A DNA stretch of 64,000 nucleotides, from positions 7,926-71,925 of the forward strand of contig JBDKVA010000065.1 in NCBI GenBank assembly GCA_039679375.1, written 5' to 3'. The notes under the pieces are model-generated. The model was not told where the DNA came from and made no database searches. It saw nothing but the letters and a program-made list of their open reading frames with translations. A program made the position numbers and the translations under genes. Of the stretch, positions 53,407 to 62,521 are shown one piece after another. Origin of the DNA: JBDKVA01 sp039679375. GTDB lineage: Bacteria > Bacillota > Clostridia > Acetivibrionales > DTU013. Position 1 is the first letter of the stretch, and the number at the start of each line of letters is the position of its first letter.

Positions 53407-54681
53407 TTACCTTATATATTCAAATTCTACGTCATAGATCTTAACTGTATCGCCTTCGTTGATTCCCAGCTTCTCCAGAGCGTCGATAACACCTTTCGTT
53501 TTTAATGAACGCTGGAAATACTGAATGGATTCAAATACGTCAAAATTAGTGGAACCAACGACCTTCTTCACCCAATTACCTTCCACAATAAAGGTATTTC
53601 CTTCTCTGCGGACAGTGAAGGGCTCTTCATCTTCAGCACTATATACGACCTCTTCCGCATTCTCTGCCGTCAAAACTGCTTCCGGCAGCTTGGCAAGCTG
53701 TTCTGCGACATAACGCATCAGCTCTTTTACACCTGTGTTCGTAGCGGCGGATATAGGAAATACCTTATAGCCTTTTGCCTCAACAGCCTTCTGAAAGCTC
53801 TCCAGATTCTCCCTGCCTTCGGGCAGATCCACCTTGTTTGCCACAATGATCTGCGGCCTCTCCGCGAGCTTTGGATTGTAAAGCTTCAGCTCTTTATTGA
53901 TCGTCTCAAAGTCGCCCAGTGGATCTCTTCCATCTACAGCAGCCACGTCTACCACATGCAGAAGCAATTTCGTCCTCTCAACATGCCTTAGGAACTCATG
54001 TCCCAGACCAACTCCTTCATGCGCTCCCTCAATAAGACCCGGTATATCGGCCAGCACAAAGCTGCTTCCCTCATCCGGACTTACCACTCCAAGATTGGGC
54101 TCGAGTGTGGTAAATGGATAATCAGCGATTTTTGGCGTCGCAGCGGATACGATCGATAATATAGTCGATTTGCCTGCATTTGGAAATCCGACCAAACCTA
54201 CATCGGCAATGAGCTTTAGTTCCAAACCCAGCTGGTATTCTTCTCCTGCGCTGCCTGCCTTTGCAAAGCTTGGCACCTGCCTGGTGGATGTGGCGAAATG
54301 CTGGTTGCCCTTACCGCCCCTGCCGCCTTTTGCAATAATTATACTCTGATCCGGTTTCGTAAGGTCCGCGAGGATTCTGCCCGTTTTTTCATCCTTTATT
54401 ATGGTGCCCGACGGCACTTTGATCACAAGATCCTTACCGCCCTTGCCGGAGCAGTTGCTTGCGCCGCCATCCTCACCCGAATCTGCTGCATACTTTTTTT
54501 TGTATTTGAAATCGACTAAAGTACGCAGGTTTTCATCAGCTGCAAATATAACGTCCCCGCCTTTGCCGCCGTCACCGCCGTCAGGGCCTCCAGCAGCTAC
54601 GAACTTCTCCCTGTGGAAGGAAACCTTTCCGTTTCCTCCATCCCCGGCTTTTACGTATATTCTTGCACGATCTATTAACAT
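53407..54681 (-). CDS. obgE: Obg GTPase
   Basis: 424 residues. Gly-rich Obg fold (1-158; GGDGGKGGDVIF), G domain (159-330; GFPNAGKST, DIPGLIEGAHEG, NKVDLP, ISAAT) and C-terminal OCT domain (about 345-424), all complete. A ribosome-assembly and stress-response GTPase, essential in most bacteria. AGAGGAG precedes the ATG. Separated from rpmA by a strong terminator and a short repeat, so it probably has its own promoter or some readthrough. Confidence 0.96.
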   Translation of the reverse strand: MLIDRARIYVKAGDGGNGKVSFHREKFVAAGGPDGGDGGKGGDVIFAADENLRTLVDFKYKKKYAADSGEDGGASNCSGKGGKDLVIKVPSGTIIKDEKTGRILADLTKPDQSIIIAKGGRGGKGNQHFATSTRQVPSFAKAGSAGEEYQLGLELKLIADVGLVGFPNAGKSTILSIVSAATPKIADYPFTTLEPNLGVVSPDEGSSFVLADIPGLIEGAHEGVGLGHEFLRHVERTKLLLHVVDVAAVDGRDPLGDFETINKELKLYNPKLAERPQIIVANKVDLPEGRENLESFQKAVEAKGYKVFPISAATNTGVKELMRYVAEQLAKLPEAVLTAENAEEVVYSAEDEEPFTVRREGNTFIVEGNWVKKVVGSTNFDVFESIQYFQRSLKTKGVIDALEKLGINEGDTVKIYDVEFEYIR

Positions 54682-54722
54682 ATCCTGCTCCTCTGCTTTA
54701 CTTAATAAATGCCGCTGGCATA

Positions 54723-54750
54723 AGATTCTTCGCTGTGCTCAGAATGACAC
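54723..54750. repeat. ATTCTGAGC-type dispersed palindrome
   Basis: GATTCTTCGC-TGT-GCTCAGAATGAC, an imperfect inverted repeat of a type (ATTCTGAGC...GAAGAATC) widespread between genes in Firmicutes. It lies between the rpmA terminator and obgE. Only one copy was found in the window. Confidence 0.6.
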
Positions 54751-54771
54751 ACTTTTCCAATGACCGCCGGT

Positions 54772-54799
54772 AAAAAAAATCCCGGCTTTTGCGCCGGGA
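54772..54799 (-). terminator. Intrinsic terminator after rpmA
   Basis: TCCCGGC and GCCGGGA, 7 GC-rich bp with a 6-base loop, followed on the minus strand by eight U. 15 bases after the rpmA stop. Confidence 0.92.
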
Positions 54800-54814
54800 C
54801 TTATTTTTTGCTTA

Positions 54815-55093
54815 TTAAACCATTAGTATACTGACTTGCTTTTTGTCCTTGCCCAATCTTTCAAACTTAACCTTGCCTTCAGCCAGAGCAAAAAGGGTGT
54901 CATCCTTTCCTATACCTACATTAGTTCCGGGATGAATCTTCGTACCTCTCTGTCTCACCAGGATATTGCCGGCCAGTACATACTCACCGTCGCCCCTCTT
55001 GACACCGAGTCTTTGAGCCGCACTGTCACGGCCGTTTCTAGAGCTGCCAACTCCCTTCTTGTGAGCGAACAGCTGCAAATTGATTTTAATCAT
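54815..55093 (-). CDS. rpmA: 50S ribosomal protein L27, precursor form
   Basis: 92 residues. The Firmicutes N-terminal extension MIKINLQLF precedes the mature start AHKKG; Prp cleaves after LF. The body is typical (GSSRNGRDSAAQRLGVKRGDG). It lies directly after the prp gene that encodes the protease. GAGGAGG lies before the ATG. Confidence 0.97.
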   Translation of the reverse strand: MIKINLQLFAHKKGVGSSRNGRDSAAQRLGVKRGDGEYVLAGNILVRQRGTKIHPGTNVGIGKDDTLFALAEGKVKFERLGKDKKQVSILMV

Positions 55094-55097
55094 CGGA

Positions 55098-55430
55098 TTA
55101 CACCTCCTCTTCTATTACCACAACATATTTGCCATATGAGAGTTCTATCTGTTTGAAGCCTACCGCAGTTGTTTCAAGTATGATCCCTGCTGTTTCCTTC
55201 TGCCTTGCTGTCATTTCCGCCGGTAAGCTGATGACCATGTGCCCGCTGTTTTCCTCGCAGCAGCAATCCAGTCCTGCAAGCTCCCCGAGCGCACCGGCTG
55301 CCGTGTAGGCTGTCACCGATACGGCCGAACAGATGATGTCGTGCCCTTCCTGCGCATATTCCGAATGTCCGTTTATGGACATCCTCCTGATAGAACCCTT
55401 CAAATCTCTTGTTATTACTATCTTAATCAT
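55098..55430 (-). CDS. prp: Prp, ribosomal-processing cysteine protease
   Basis: 110 residues of the YsxB/Prp family. The His-Cys pair lies in NGHSEYAQEGHDIICSAVS. It trims the L27 N-terminal extension. Between rplU and rpmA, 4 bases before the latter. The start lacks a good Shine-Dalgarno site, which suggests lower expression than its ribosomal neighbours. Confidence 0.93.
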   Translation of the reverse strand: MIKIVITRDLKGSIRRMSINGHSEYAQEGHDIICSAVSVTAYTAAGALGELAGLDCCCEENSGHMVISLPAEMTARQKETAGIILETTAVGFKQIELSYGKYVVVIEEEV

Positions 55431-55466
55431 TTTTCAAGCCTGCGTACAATGCAAAAATATTGGAAA

Positions 55467-55778
55467 TCAAACATTGATCTTTTCGATCTGAACCTTTGTA
55501 TAAGGCTGTCTGTGTCCGGTCTTGTTTCTGTAGCCTTTTTTAGCCTTGTACTTGAAAACGATTATTTTCTTTTCCTTACCCTGTCCAAGCACTTTTGCAG
55601 CTACATTTGCATTTGCAACCAGCGGTTTGCCGAATGTAACATTTCCTTCGCTGGAAACTGCCAAAACCTTGTCGAATGTCACTTCTGCGCCATCTTCAGC
55701 TTCAAGCTTCTCTACGAAAACGACATCGCCTTCCTGCACTTTGTACTGCTTGCCACCTGTTTCTATAACAGCGTACAT
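55467..55778 (-). CDS. rplU: 50S ribosomal protein L21
   Basis: 103 residues: MYAVIETGGKQYKVQEGD, with the C-terminal GHRQPYTKV motif. AGGAGG lies upstream of the ATG at 55778; an in-frame extension to 55838 runs through the leader RNA and is rejected. First gene of the L21-Prp-L27 operon, under the promoter at 55870-55898. Confidence 0.97.
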   Translation of the reverse strand: MYAVIETGGKQYKVQEGDVVFVEKLEAEDGAEVTFDKVLAVSSEGNVTFGKPLVANANVAAKVLGQGKEKKIIVFKYKAKKGYRNKTGHRQPYTKVQIEKINV

Positions 55779-55868
55779 TGTTTGTTCCTCCTGTTTACAG
55801 ACTCGCCGGACCTGTAAGGCAGCAACCTTATGTTGCATTTTGATGCCCTGGCCGAGCGGTTACCGAAA
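55779..55868 (-). ncRNA. Probable L21 leader
   Basis: About 90 bases between the promoter's start site and rplU contain several pairing segments (GGTAACCGCTCGGCC, then GCAACATAAGGTTGC) and end with the AGGAGG site. This is the place and size of the Firmicutes L21 leader, a cis-acting element for ribosomal-protein autoregulation. No covariance model was run. Confidence 0.5.
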
Positions 55869-55869
55869 T

Positions 55870-55898
55870 ATTTTAACACACCAGTGTATTTATGTCAA
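55870..55898 (-). promoter_or_regulatory. Promoter of the rplU operon
   Basis: -35 TTGACA (55893-55898), 17-bp spacer, -10 TAAAAT (55870-55875). It lies within the last codons of rng. Confidence 0.85.
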
Positions 55899-57369
55899 TG
55901 TCTATGATTTTCATTTCTTCATGTTTCAGTTCCTCGGATGATTTGAAGAATATTTTCTTGCCGAATGCTTCCTGGAGCCTTGCAAACGCGCCGTTTAGAT
56001 CAGACTTCAGAACATCCGCCACAGACGGGTGGACTTCTACCCGAATGGCATTTGCAATGGTCTGTCCGAAATATCTGCTGATTTCCTTTTCCACATTTCT
56101 AGCCATGGCCTCGGGAGATAATATTTTACCCGTCCCATCACAGTATGGGCAATCCGTGTGAAGTACGGTAGACAGCTCCTGCCTGACCTTCTTTCTTGTC
56201 ATTTCGATCAATCCGAGTCCTGTCATTCCAACTACGGCCGTTTTTGTCCGATCCTTCCTTAATGCCTGCTTCAGAGTTTCCAATACCATCTTTTGATGTT
56301 CGTGCTCATGCATATCGATAAAATCAATGATGATAATGCCTCCGATATCCCTCAGCCTGACCTGCTTTGCGATTTCCCGCGACGCCTCCAGATTGGCTTT
56401 GAGAACCGTATCCTCCAGGCTGCTGCCTCCGACATATTTCCCTGTATTCACGTCGATTACGGTAAGCGCTTCCGTCTTGTCGATCACAAGGTAGCCGCCG
56501 CATTTCAGCCAGACTTTTCTGGACAGTGCTCTGGTGATCTTCGTGTCGAGCTGATAATATTCAAACATGTCGTAATTCTTACTGAAATACTCTACTCTGC
56601 ATTTCAGAGCAGGCGAAATCATATCTACAAGCTCCAGCACCTTTGTATACTGGTATCTGTCATTAATAATGAACTTGTCTATATCCGGTGTGAACAAATC
56701 TCTTACTGCCCTGTAAACAAGGCTCAGATCCTTGTGGATACAGCGCGGCACCGGACCGCTGCGCTCCTTTTGCCTGATGCTTTCCCACAACTTTATAAGA
56801 AAATTCAGATCCTGGATAAAATCCTCTTCTTCCTTCCCTTCCGAGGCTGTCCTGACAATCAGCCCCATACCTTTAGGTTTCAGCTTCTCGGCAATCTTTT
56901 TCAGCTTCAATCTCTCGACTTCATTCTCGATCCTTCTCGAAACCCCTGTATAATCGGCATCCGGCAGCAACACCATATGTCTGCCCGGCAGCGTGATATT
57001 CGTAGTAACTCTGGGCCCTTTGGAACCGATGGGTTCCTTGATAACCTGCACGGTTAGTTCCTGGCCCGCTTTAAGCAGTGCGCCTATATTATAATCCTTT
57101 ACTTCCTGCTCCGTATCTTCTTCGTCTTCGGAATATTCCTTTTTTGCCACTACATCACCTGCGTACAGGAAAGCATTTTTTTCGCATCCGATATCGATAA
57201 AGGCTGCCTGCATACCTGGCAGGACACTGCTGACTTTTCCGCGGTAAATATTGCCGACCATCCTTTCGGAGCTTGGGCTTTCGATATAGATCTCCACAAG
57301 CTCCTTATCCTCCAATAAGGCGACCCTGTTCTCTCCGATGCCTATGTCTACAATCAATTCATTACTCAA
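55873..57369 (-). CDS. rng: Ribonuclease G/E family
   Basis: About 498 residues. The S1 domain near the N-terminus (GNIYRGKVSSVLPGMQAAFID, in part) leads to the catalytic DNase I-like core with the Mg-binding Asp residues (TVIDVNTGKYVG, IIIDFIDMHEH) and the Zn-link CPYCDGTG. RNase G-type length without the RNase E scaffold region. The start is a TTG following GGTGGTGGAAGA, giving MSNELIVDIGIGENRVALL; the ATG at 57396 has no ribosome binding site. Processes rRNA and degrades mRNA. Coupled to the DUF2344 gene upstream. Confidence 0.93.
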   Translation of the reverse strand: MSNELIVDIGIGENRVALLEDKELVEIYIESPSSERMVGNIYRGKVSSVLPGMQAAFIDIGCEKNAFLYAGDVVAKKEYSEDEEDTEQEVKDYNIGALLKAGQELTVQVIKEPIGSKGPRVTTNITLPGRHMVLLPDADYTGVSRRIENEVERLKLKKIAEKLKPKGMGLIVRTASEGKEEEDFIQDLNFLIKLWESIRQKERSGPVPRCIHKDLSLVYRAVRDLFTPDIDKFIINDRYQYTKVLELVDMISPALKCRVEYFSKNYDMFEYYQLDTKITRALSRKVWLKCGGYLVIDKTEALTVIDVNTGKYVGGSSLEDTVLKANLEASREIAKQVRLRDIGGIIIIDFIDMHEHEHQKMVLETLKQALRKDRTKTAVVGMTGLGLIEMTRKKVRQELSTVLHTDCPYCDGTGKILSPEAMARNVEKEISRYFGQTIANAIRVEVHPSVADVLKSDLNGAFARLQEAFGKKIFFKSSEELKHEEMKIIDIDINTLVC

Positions 57370-57385
57370 TCTTCCACCACCACTA

Positions 57386-58120
57386 TTATATATCATTTAA
57401 TACAATTTCATTGAGCGGGCTGACCCGCCTCCCGTTCTTCTCCACATAAAGAGCCATACGATGCAGCCTGCTTGCTGCGACCGGAAAGCCTGCGTGCTCT
57501 GCCAGGGCCTTGATAAACAGCTCAGGCCGGAGATTTGCAGCGCTGCCTGCCTTAAATCCTGCCCTCACTGCAAAAGCAGTCTTGAATCCCTCATAACCGG
57601 AAGGCACCCGCATCAGCTCTTCAAGCTTTATACTTAGAATCAACGGGCGTATATCTATTTCCTTTGCTGAGTCTTTCCCTTCCTTCAGCACTTTTATGCA
57701 TTGCATCTTCATCATCTTATCGAGCTTCGCAGCCACTTCTTCCAACGAAACCATTTCATTCAGAAAAATGTCCAGTAAATAATCAGCAGCTGAAATAGTC
57801 GCCATGATGTTGGCCTTTATATTTTTAACACAGGCAGCTCTAATTCGGATCCCCTCAGGGAGCGCCCCGTTGAGCACGTTCATAAATTTATCCGGATCCA
57901 TTTGCCGGATCAGTTCAAAATCGGCATATTCCCCATCACTCGTAACACCTACCGGAAGAGGAAGCCCAAAAACCATCTGCGGATGAGGATTGAAACCCTG
58001 CGAGTAGGCAATCGGCAAACCGGCACGCCGGATAGCACGTTCAAACGCCTTCATCAGATCCAGGTGCGATATGAATTTGACCTCTTCACCGCGTGTAAAC
58101 CGGATACGTATACTATACAC
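57386..58120 (-). CDS. TIGR03936/DUF2344 radical-SAM-linked protein
   Basis: About 244 residues. YSIRIRFTRGEEVKFISHLDLM and YSQGFNPHPQMVFGLPLPVG (split) are family marks. Start taken at GTG with GGAGG 7 bases upstream; an ATG two codons earlier abuts that site. It overlaps the stop of the upstream radical-SAM gene by 8 bases. The pair is adjacent or fused in many bacteria, and the role is unknown, possibly tRNA or ribosome modification given the rng/rplU context. Confidence 0.9.
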   Translation of the reverse strand: MYSIRIRFTRGEEVKFISHLDLMKAFERAIRRAGLPIAYSQGFNPHPQMVFGLPLPVGVTSDGEYADFELIRQMDPDKFMNVLNGALPEGIRIRAACVKNIKANIMATISAADYLLDIFLNEMVSLEEVAAKLDKMMKMQCIKVLKEGKDSAKEIDIRPLILSIKLEELMRVPSGYEGFKTAFAVRAGFKAGSAANLRPELFIKALAEHAGFPVAASRLHRMALYVEKNGRRVSPLNEIVLNDI

Positions 58121-60056
58121 AGCCATTCCTCCCGTCTGTTTTTTCCTCGGAGGAAGCGGTTGCCACATTACGGATGCACTGCCTGGAAGAAGCAGCTTCT
58201 CCTGCTTCACTCCCCTCTTTTGGACAAATACCCTGCCCAAAGGAAGCAACCCCGCAGCCTGAACACGACTTCATGCAGTTCGGTGTGACCTCGCCCTTTT
58301 CAGCCTTCCTATTTTCGCGCAGGAGGAATTTCTTTGAAACACCTACGTCGATGTGATCCCATGGAAATACTTCTTCAAAACTGCGTTTTCTGTTAGCATA
58401 AAAAGCAGGATCCACTCCACATTCCTCAAAAGCTTTCATCCATGCATCAAACTTAAAATGCTCATTCCAGCTGTCAAATTTGCAGCCTAACTCCCAGGCT
58501 CTGGCAAGAACCTTTCCGATCCTTCTGTCCCCTCGTGCAAAAACAGCTTCCAATAAGCTCACTTCAGAGTCATGCCAGTTGTATTTCAAATGCCTGTCCC
58601 TGATCGCACCCTTCAGGAAACGCTGCTTTTGTGACAATGTGTCCATGCTGTCCTGAGCTTCCCATTGAAAAGGCGTAAAAGGCTTCGGTACAAATGAAGA
58701 GGTGCTGATCGTCACTTCCAGACCTTTTCCTCTCTGCTCCTTCGGCACCTTGAAGTATTCGTCCACGACCTTCCTGCCCAGGATTGCGATCCCTTCCACA
58801 TCCTCCGTCGTTTCAAACGGCAGTCCGATCATAAAGTATAATTTGACGCCGTTCCAGCCTCCTTTGAATGCAAGCCCCACAGAATTGAGCAGATCCTCTT
58901 CTGTAACACCCTTGTTGATGACGTCCCTCAGGCGCTGTGTACCTGCCTCCGGTGCAAATGTCAGCCCGCTTTTCCGTACGGTCTGCACCTTCTCCATCAA
59001 ATCCAGCGAAAAGGAATCGATCCTGAGCGACGGAAGCGCCAGATTAACCTTTTTGGGCTCCAATTCGCCGATCAGGCCGGATGTCAGCTGCGGCAATCCT
59101 GTATAATCACTCGTACTCAGCGAAGTCAGCGAAACTTCCTCATAGCCTGTGCTATTTTCCAGTTTTTTCGCCATTTCAGCCAGCTTTTCAGGAGTCCTCT
59201 CCCTCACGGGCCTGTAAATGAAGCCTGCCTGGCAGAACCTGCAGCCTCTCGTGCAGCCGCGGAACAGCTCAAGCATGATCCGGTCGTGTATAATGGAGGT
59301 ATAAGGCACTACGATTTTATCGGGATAATATGTATTGTCCAGATCATTGATGATCCGCTTCCTGATTTTAGCAGGATAAGCAGGATTGACAGGTTCAACG
59401 CTCCTTACCGTGCCGTCCCCGTTATAGGAAGCCTCATAAAATCCTGGAACGTAAATGCCTTCTATACCAACTATTTTATTCAGAAATGCTTCGCGCGATA
59501 CACTTTCGTTTTTCCATTCCTTGTACGCGTCCATTACTTCGCTTATAATCTCTTCTCCCTCACCGAGCATGAAGAAATCCACAAAGTCGGCAATCGGCTC
59601 AGGGTTGTAAGCACATGGTCCGCCGGCGCAAACGAAAGGCTGCCCCTTTTTTCTATCCCTGCTTAAAAGAGGAACACCGGAAAGATCAAGCATATTTAAA
59701 ATGTTCGTATAGCTCATTTCGTACTGCAGCGTAAACCCAATAAAGTCAAAACTGCCGACCGGCTCGCGTGATTCCAGCGAAAATAGCGGTATGCCATTCT
59801 CACGCATCTTTGCCTCCATATCCGTCCATGGGGCAAATACCCTTTCGCACAAGGTGTCCTCACGTTCGTTGAGGAGATGGTAAAGGATCTTCATTCCAAG
59901 ATGGGACATCCCCACCTCGTATACATCCGGAAAGCAAAATGCAAACCGGACGTCCACAGAAGAGAACTCCTTCCTGATGCTGTTCCATTCTCCCCCAGTG
60001 TATCTTGCAGGCTTTTCTACACTCTGCAGTATATCATCCCTAATAATTACAGGCAC
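58113..60056 (-). CDS. TIGR03960 B12-binding-domain radical SAM protein
   Basis: About 647 residues. N-terminal B12-binding-like domain (about 25-165), then radical SAM with CTRGCRFCQAG (the CxxxCxxC cluster) near residue 268, and a C-terminal domain ending in a Cys-rich tail (CMKSCSGCG and further Cys). Start is GTG with GGAGG 5 bases upstream; a TTG at 60068 overlaps that site. Substrate unknown. Cotranscribed with the TIGR03936 partner. Confidence 0.93.
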   Translation of the reverse strand: MPVIIRDDILQSVEKPARYTGGEWNSIRKEFSSVDVRFAFCFPDVYEVGMSHLGMKILYHLLNEREDTLCERVFAPWTDMEAKMRENGIPLFSLESREPVGSFDFIGFTLQYEMSYTNILNMLDLSGVPLLSRDRKKGQPFVCAGGPCAYNPEPIADFVDFFMLGEGEEIISEVMDAYKEWKNESVSREAFLNKIVGIEGIYVPGFYEASYNGDGTVRSVEPVNPAYPAKIRKRIINDLDNTYYPDKIVVPYTSIIHDRIMLELFRGCTRGCRFCQAGFIYRPVRERTPEKLAEMAKKLENSTGYEEVSLTSLSTSDYTGLPQLTSGLIGELEPKKVNLALPSLRIDSFSLDLMEKVQTVRKSGLTFAPEAGTQRLRDVINKGVTEEDLLNSVGLAFKGGWNGVKLYFMIGLPFETTEDVEGIAILGRKVVDEYFKVPKEQRGKGLEVTISTSSFVPKPFTPFQWEAQDSMDTLSQKQRFLKGAIRDRHLKYNWHDSEVSLLEAVFARGDRRIGKVLARAWELGCKFDSWNEHFKFDAWMKAFEECGVDPAFYANRKRSFEEVFPWDHIDVGVSKKFLLRENRKAEKGEVTPNCMKSCSGCGVASFGQGICPKEGSEAGEAASSRQCIRNVATASSEEKTDGRNGCV

Positions 60057-60105
60057 ATTAACCTCCAAATAAAATTTCTTTTAATAATATACCCAAATAA
60101 ATCCA

Positions 60106-61113
60106 TTATACTACTCTATATGTAGGCGCATAGAGTGCGGCCAGCCTTACCGCCTCTTCCATGCTGACAGCTCCTGCGATTCCCTTGCCTGCAATATCAA
60201 ATGCCGTACCATGGTCAACTGACGTCCTCAGATATGGCATTCCTAAAGTGAGTGAAATGGTCCGTTCAAAGTCCAGCGTCTTTGTGGCAATATGCCCCTG
60301 GTCATGGTACAAGGACAATACGGCGCCGTATTTGCCGTGTAATGCCTGGTGAAAAACGGAATCGGCAGGCACCGGACCAACGACGGGAATGCCTTTTGAT
60401 GCCGCTTCTTCTATTGCCGGCACGACTTCTCTGCCTTCTTCATCGCCGAAAAGTCCATGCTCTCCATTATGAGGGTTCAAACCTGCAACAGCAAGCGTTG
60501 CATTCGAAAGACCCAGCATTTCCAGTGACTTGCAGCACCGCATGATATAATCCGCCAGTCTGTTCTTCGTAACCATGTCGCAAGCCTTTCTAAGCGAAAC
60601 ATGCCTGGAGAGGAAAAACACTCTCAGATCGCGCACCTGGAACATGGTCAGCGGATCATGCGTTCCAGTCAGGTCGGCAAGTATTTCTGTATGTCCTGCC
60701 TGGCTGATGCCTGCGGCCTTTATGGCTTCCTTATTGATGGAAGTGGTCGCAATGGCAGCCAGCTTCCCCGCTACAGCCAGCTGCGAGGAACGTTCGATAT
60801 ATTCAAAAGCCGCCCTGCCGCATTCAGCCTGAACCACTCCAAATTGCAGCTTCTTTACATCCACATTGCCAAGGTCGATCAAATCAACTGTTCCGCATAC
60901 GTATTTACCTTCCGAAGGCTCTTTTGCCACATGAAAAACGCAGTCTGTTTTTATGATCCGCTCTATTTGCTGCAAAGCGGCAAGACTTCCTATAACTAGT
61001 GGTTTACACTTTTCATAAAGGCTTTTGCTTTGAAGCGCTTTAAGCACGATCTCCGACCCGATCCCGGCCGGGTCGCCCATCGGTATTCCAATAACAGGTC
61101 TTTCCATTATCAT
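60106..61113 (-). CDS. PdxA-family 4-phosphate dehydrogenase
   Basis: 335 residues of the 4-hydroxythreonine-4-phosphate dehydrogenase family. IGIPMGDPAGIG at the start, TTSINKEAIKAAG, AGHTEILADLTG (metal His), LNPHNGEHGLFGDEE, and LSLYHDQGHIATK with a second metal-ligand His. No pdxJ or dtnK neighbour is visible, so pyridoxal synthesis (PdxA) and D-threonate/erythronate breakdown (PdxA2/DtnK route) are both possible. GGAGGAG is just before the ATG. Its 5' region contains the hairpin at 61136-61169. Confidence 0.9.
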   Translation of the reverse strand: MIMERPVIGIPMGDPAGIGSEIVLKALQSKSLYEKCKPLVIGSLAALQQIERIIKTDCVFHVAKEPSEGKYVCGTVDLIDLGNVDVKKLQFGVVQAECGRAAFEYIERSSQLAVAGKLAAIATTSINKEAIKAAGISQAGHTEILADLTGTHDPLTMFQVRDLRVFFLSRHVSLRKACDMVTKNRLADYIMRCCKSLEMLGLSNATLAVAGLNPHNGEHGLFGDEEGREVVPAIEEAASKGIPVVGPVPADSVFHQALHGKYGAVLSLYHDQGHIATKTLDFERTISLTLGMPYLRTSVDHGTAFDIAGKGIAGAVSMEEAVRLAALYAPTYRVV

Positions 61114-61135
61114 ATCTCCTCCAAAAACAATTAGG

Positions 61136-61169
61136 AAAAAGTCGCATATAAACTTGAAAGCGACTTTTT
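61136..61169 (-). terminator. Hairpin before pdxA-like gene
   Basis: AAAAAGTCGC and GCGACTTTTT, a 10-bp perfect stem, with U5 following on the minus strand. It is a good terminator for the MFS gene upstream, and it is also the first feature transcribed from the promoter at 61172-61200. Confidence 0.75.
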
Positions 61170-61171
61170 AC

Positions 61172-61200
61172 AGTATAATCATAATATAGCTTTTTAACAA
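61172..61200 (-). promoter_or_regulatory. Promoter for the pdxA-like gene
   Basis: -35 TTGTTA (61195-61200), 17-bp spacer, -10 TATACT (61172-61177). The predicted start is about 61165, inside the hairpin's first arm, so transcripts would start with or just inside the stem. Confidence 0.6.
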
Positions 61201-61207
61201 ACATTAA

Positions 61208-62521
61208 TCAACCTGTAATTTCAGTATTGCCTGTTTTACCTTTTCTGTCAGTCCTGCCTGTCCACCACCTGACGACATAGAGCATTGTGGCAGTTATCCT
61301 GACAATGCCTACGATAGTAAGCGCCATATAAATGTTCGTCCTGTTGTATATCCATACGCCGATCATGGGGGCAACAAAGCCTGTTATATTCGTCAGCGTA
61401 TTGAATACGGATATATACACCGTCTTGCTCCTTGCAGGAAGCGTCTCAAGCAGATTGGAGAATAGGGTGAGGTTGAAGCATGCCATAAAGAAACCGGAAA
61501 AGGTATTTATAAAAAGTATCAGCGGAAAGCTCACCAGAGTCATGAAGCCAAACGGCGTTAATGCCAGTCCCAGCGCCCCTGGAATGATCATCAGGCTGCT
61601 TCCCTTTTTGTCAATCAGCCTGTTCCATAAAGTATAGGATAAAAATTGTGCCAGACTTGATGCCACATTGATCAGGCTGATCTGGAACTCGTTAAGCCCG
61701 GCGTAATTGGCGTTATATATGAAAAACAAAGGCCAGCCCATCTGCCAGGCCAGGTGGAAAGCAAACCCGCAAAGGCAGAATATGAGGAAGGGCTTGTTTA
61801 CCAACATTTCAGCAAGTTCCGCTTTACCGAAACTATGGGATGTTTTTGCAGTATCTTCGGTTTTTGCAGTTGCCGGAATATTATCTGTATAGCCAGCATG
61901 TAAATGATATTCATCATGGTCATAGACTTTGGAGAACAAGAAAACCTGCAACAGTGTTAAAACAAAACAGACGCCGTAAAATATCTGGTACATGAAGAGT
62001 CTTTCTTCATCCGAATGAGGAATTGCAGTCAGCAAAATTCCGGTAACCAATACTGTCAGCAGTCCAAAGAAAGTGCCGTACTTGCTCCTTACGGAGTAGA
62101 CTCTGTTAGCATAGGATCCCTTGAAATTGTCGGCAAAATAAGATTGCCATGTGGTAAGATAAAGAGAGCCCGGGCAGTTCATCAGTCCAATCAGCGCAAC
62201 GTATGCCAAGACCTTGGCCTGATGCGGTATGGATGGAATAAAGGCAATCGCGGCATAAAAGAGGCTGTTTATGAGAAGAAGCAGCAGAACGGTCTGTTTT
62301 TTCCGGTTTATCCGTTCAATCAATATACCAAAAGGAATCAGCACAAATACGGCAACCAGCGGAGGTGCAGCGTTTAGTAAAGCAATGTGTACATCACCGG
62401 CTCCCAGCCTCTTTCCAAACATCTGGATGAACGGGTTGTACAGGTTAAACACCATTGTATAGACAATGCCCTCAAATATGAGAAACATCGCCCCCGAGAC
62501 CCTATTCCTGAAAAATCTCAT
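61208..62521 (-). CDS. MFS transporter
   Basis: 437 residues, about 12 helices, MFS fold with loop FGILIERINRKKQ after helix 2 and a central hydrophilic loop (about 215-250). Not close to the sugar-locus MFS. The ATG has no clear Shine-Dalgarno site and lies within the last codons of a short upstream frame (62502-62684), so translation may depend on coupling. Substrate unknown. Confidence 0.8.
   Translation of the reverse strand: MRFFRNRVSGAMFLIFEGIVYTMVFNLYNPFIQMFGKRLGAGDVHIALLNAAPPLVAVFVLIPFGILIERINRKKQTVLLLLLINSLFYAAIAFIPSIPHQAKVLAYVALIGLMNCPGSLYLTTWQSYFADNFKGSYANRVYSVRSKYGTFFGLLTVLVTGILLTAIPHSDEERLFMYQIFYGVCFVLTLLQVFLFSKVYDHDEYHLHAGYTDNIPATAKTEDTAKTSHSFGKAELAEMLVNKPFLIFCLCGFAFHLAWQMGWPLFFIYNANYAGLNEFQISLINVASSLAQFLSYTLWNRLIDKKGSSLMIIPGALGLALTPFGFMTLVSFPLILFINTFSGFFMACFNLTLFSNLLETLPARSKTVYISVFNTLTNITGFVAPMIGVWIYNRTNIYMALTIVGIVRITATMLYVVRWWTGRTDRKGKTGNTEITG

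Noticed and set aside
56293..57057. 254-codon plus-strand frame opposite rng
   Set aside because: Antisense shadow of a conserved ribonuclease.
60106..61113. Naming the gene pdxA with a role in vitamin B6 synthesis
   Set aside because: PdxA and PdxA2 cannot be separated here; no pdxJ or dtnK lies beside it.
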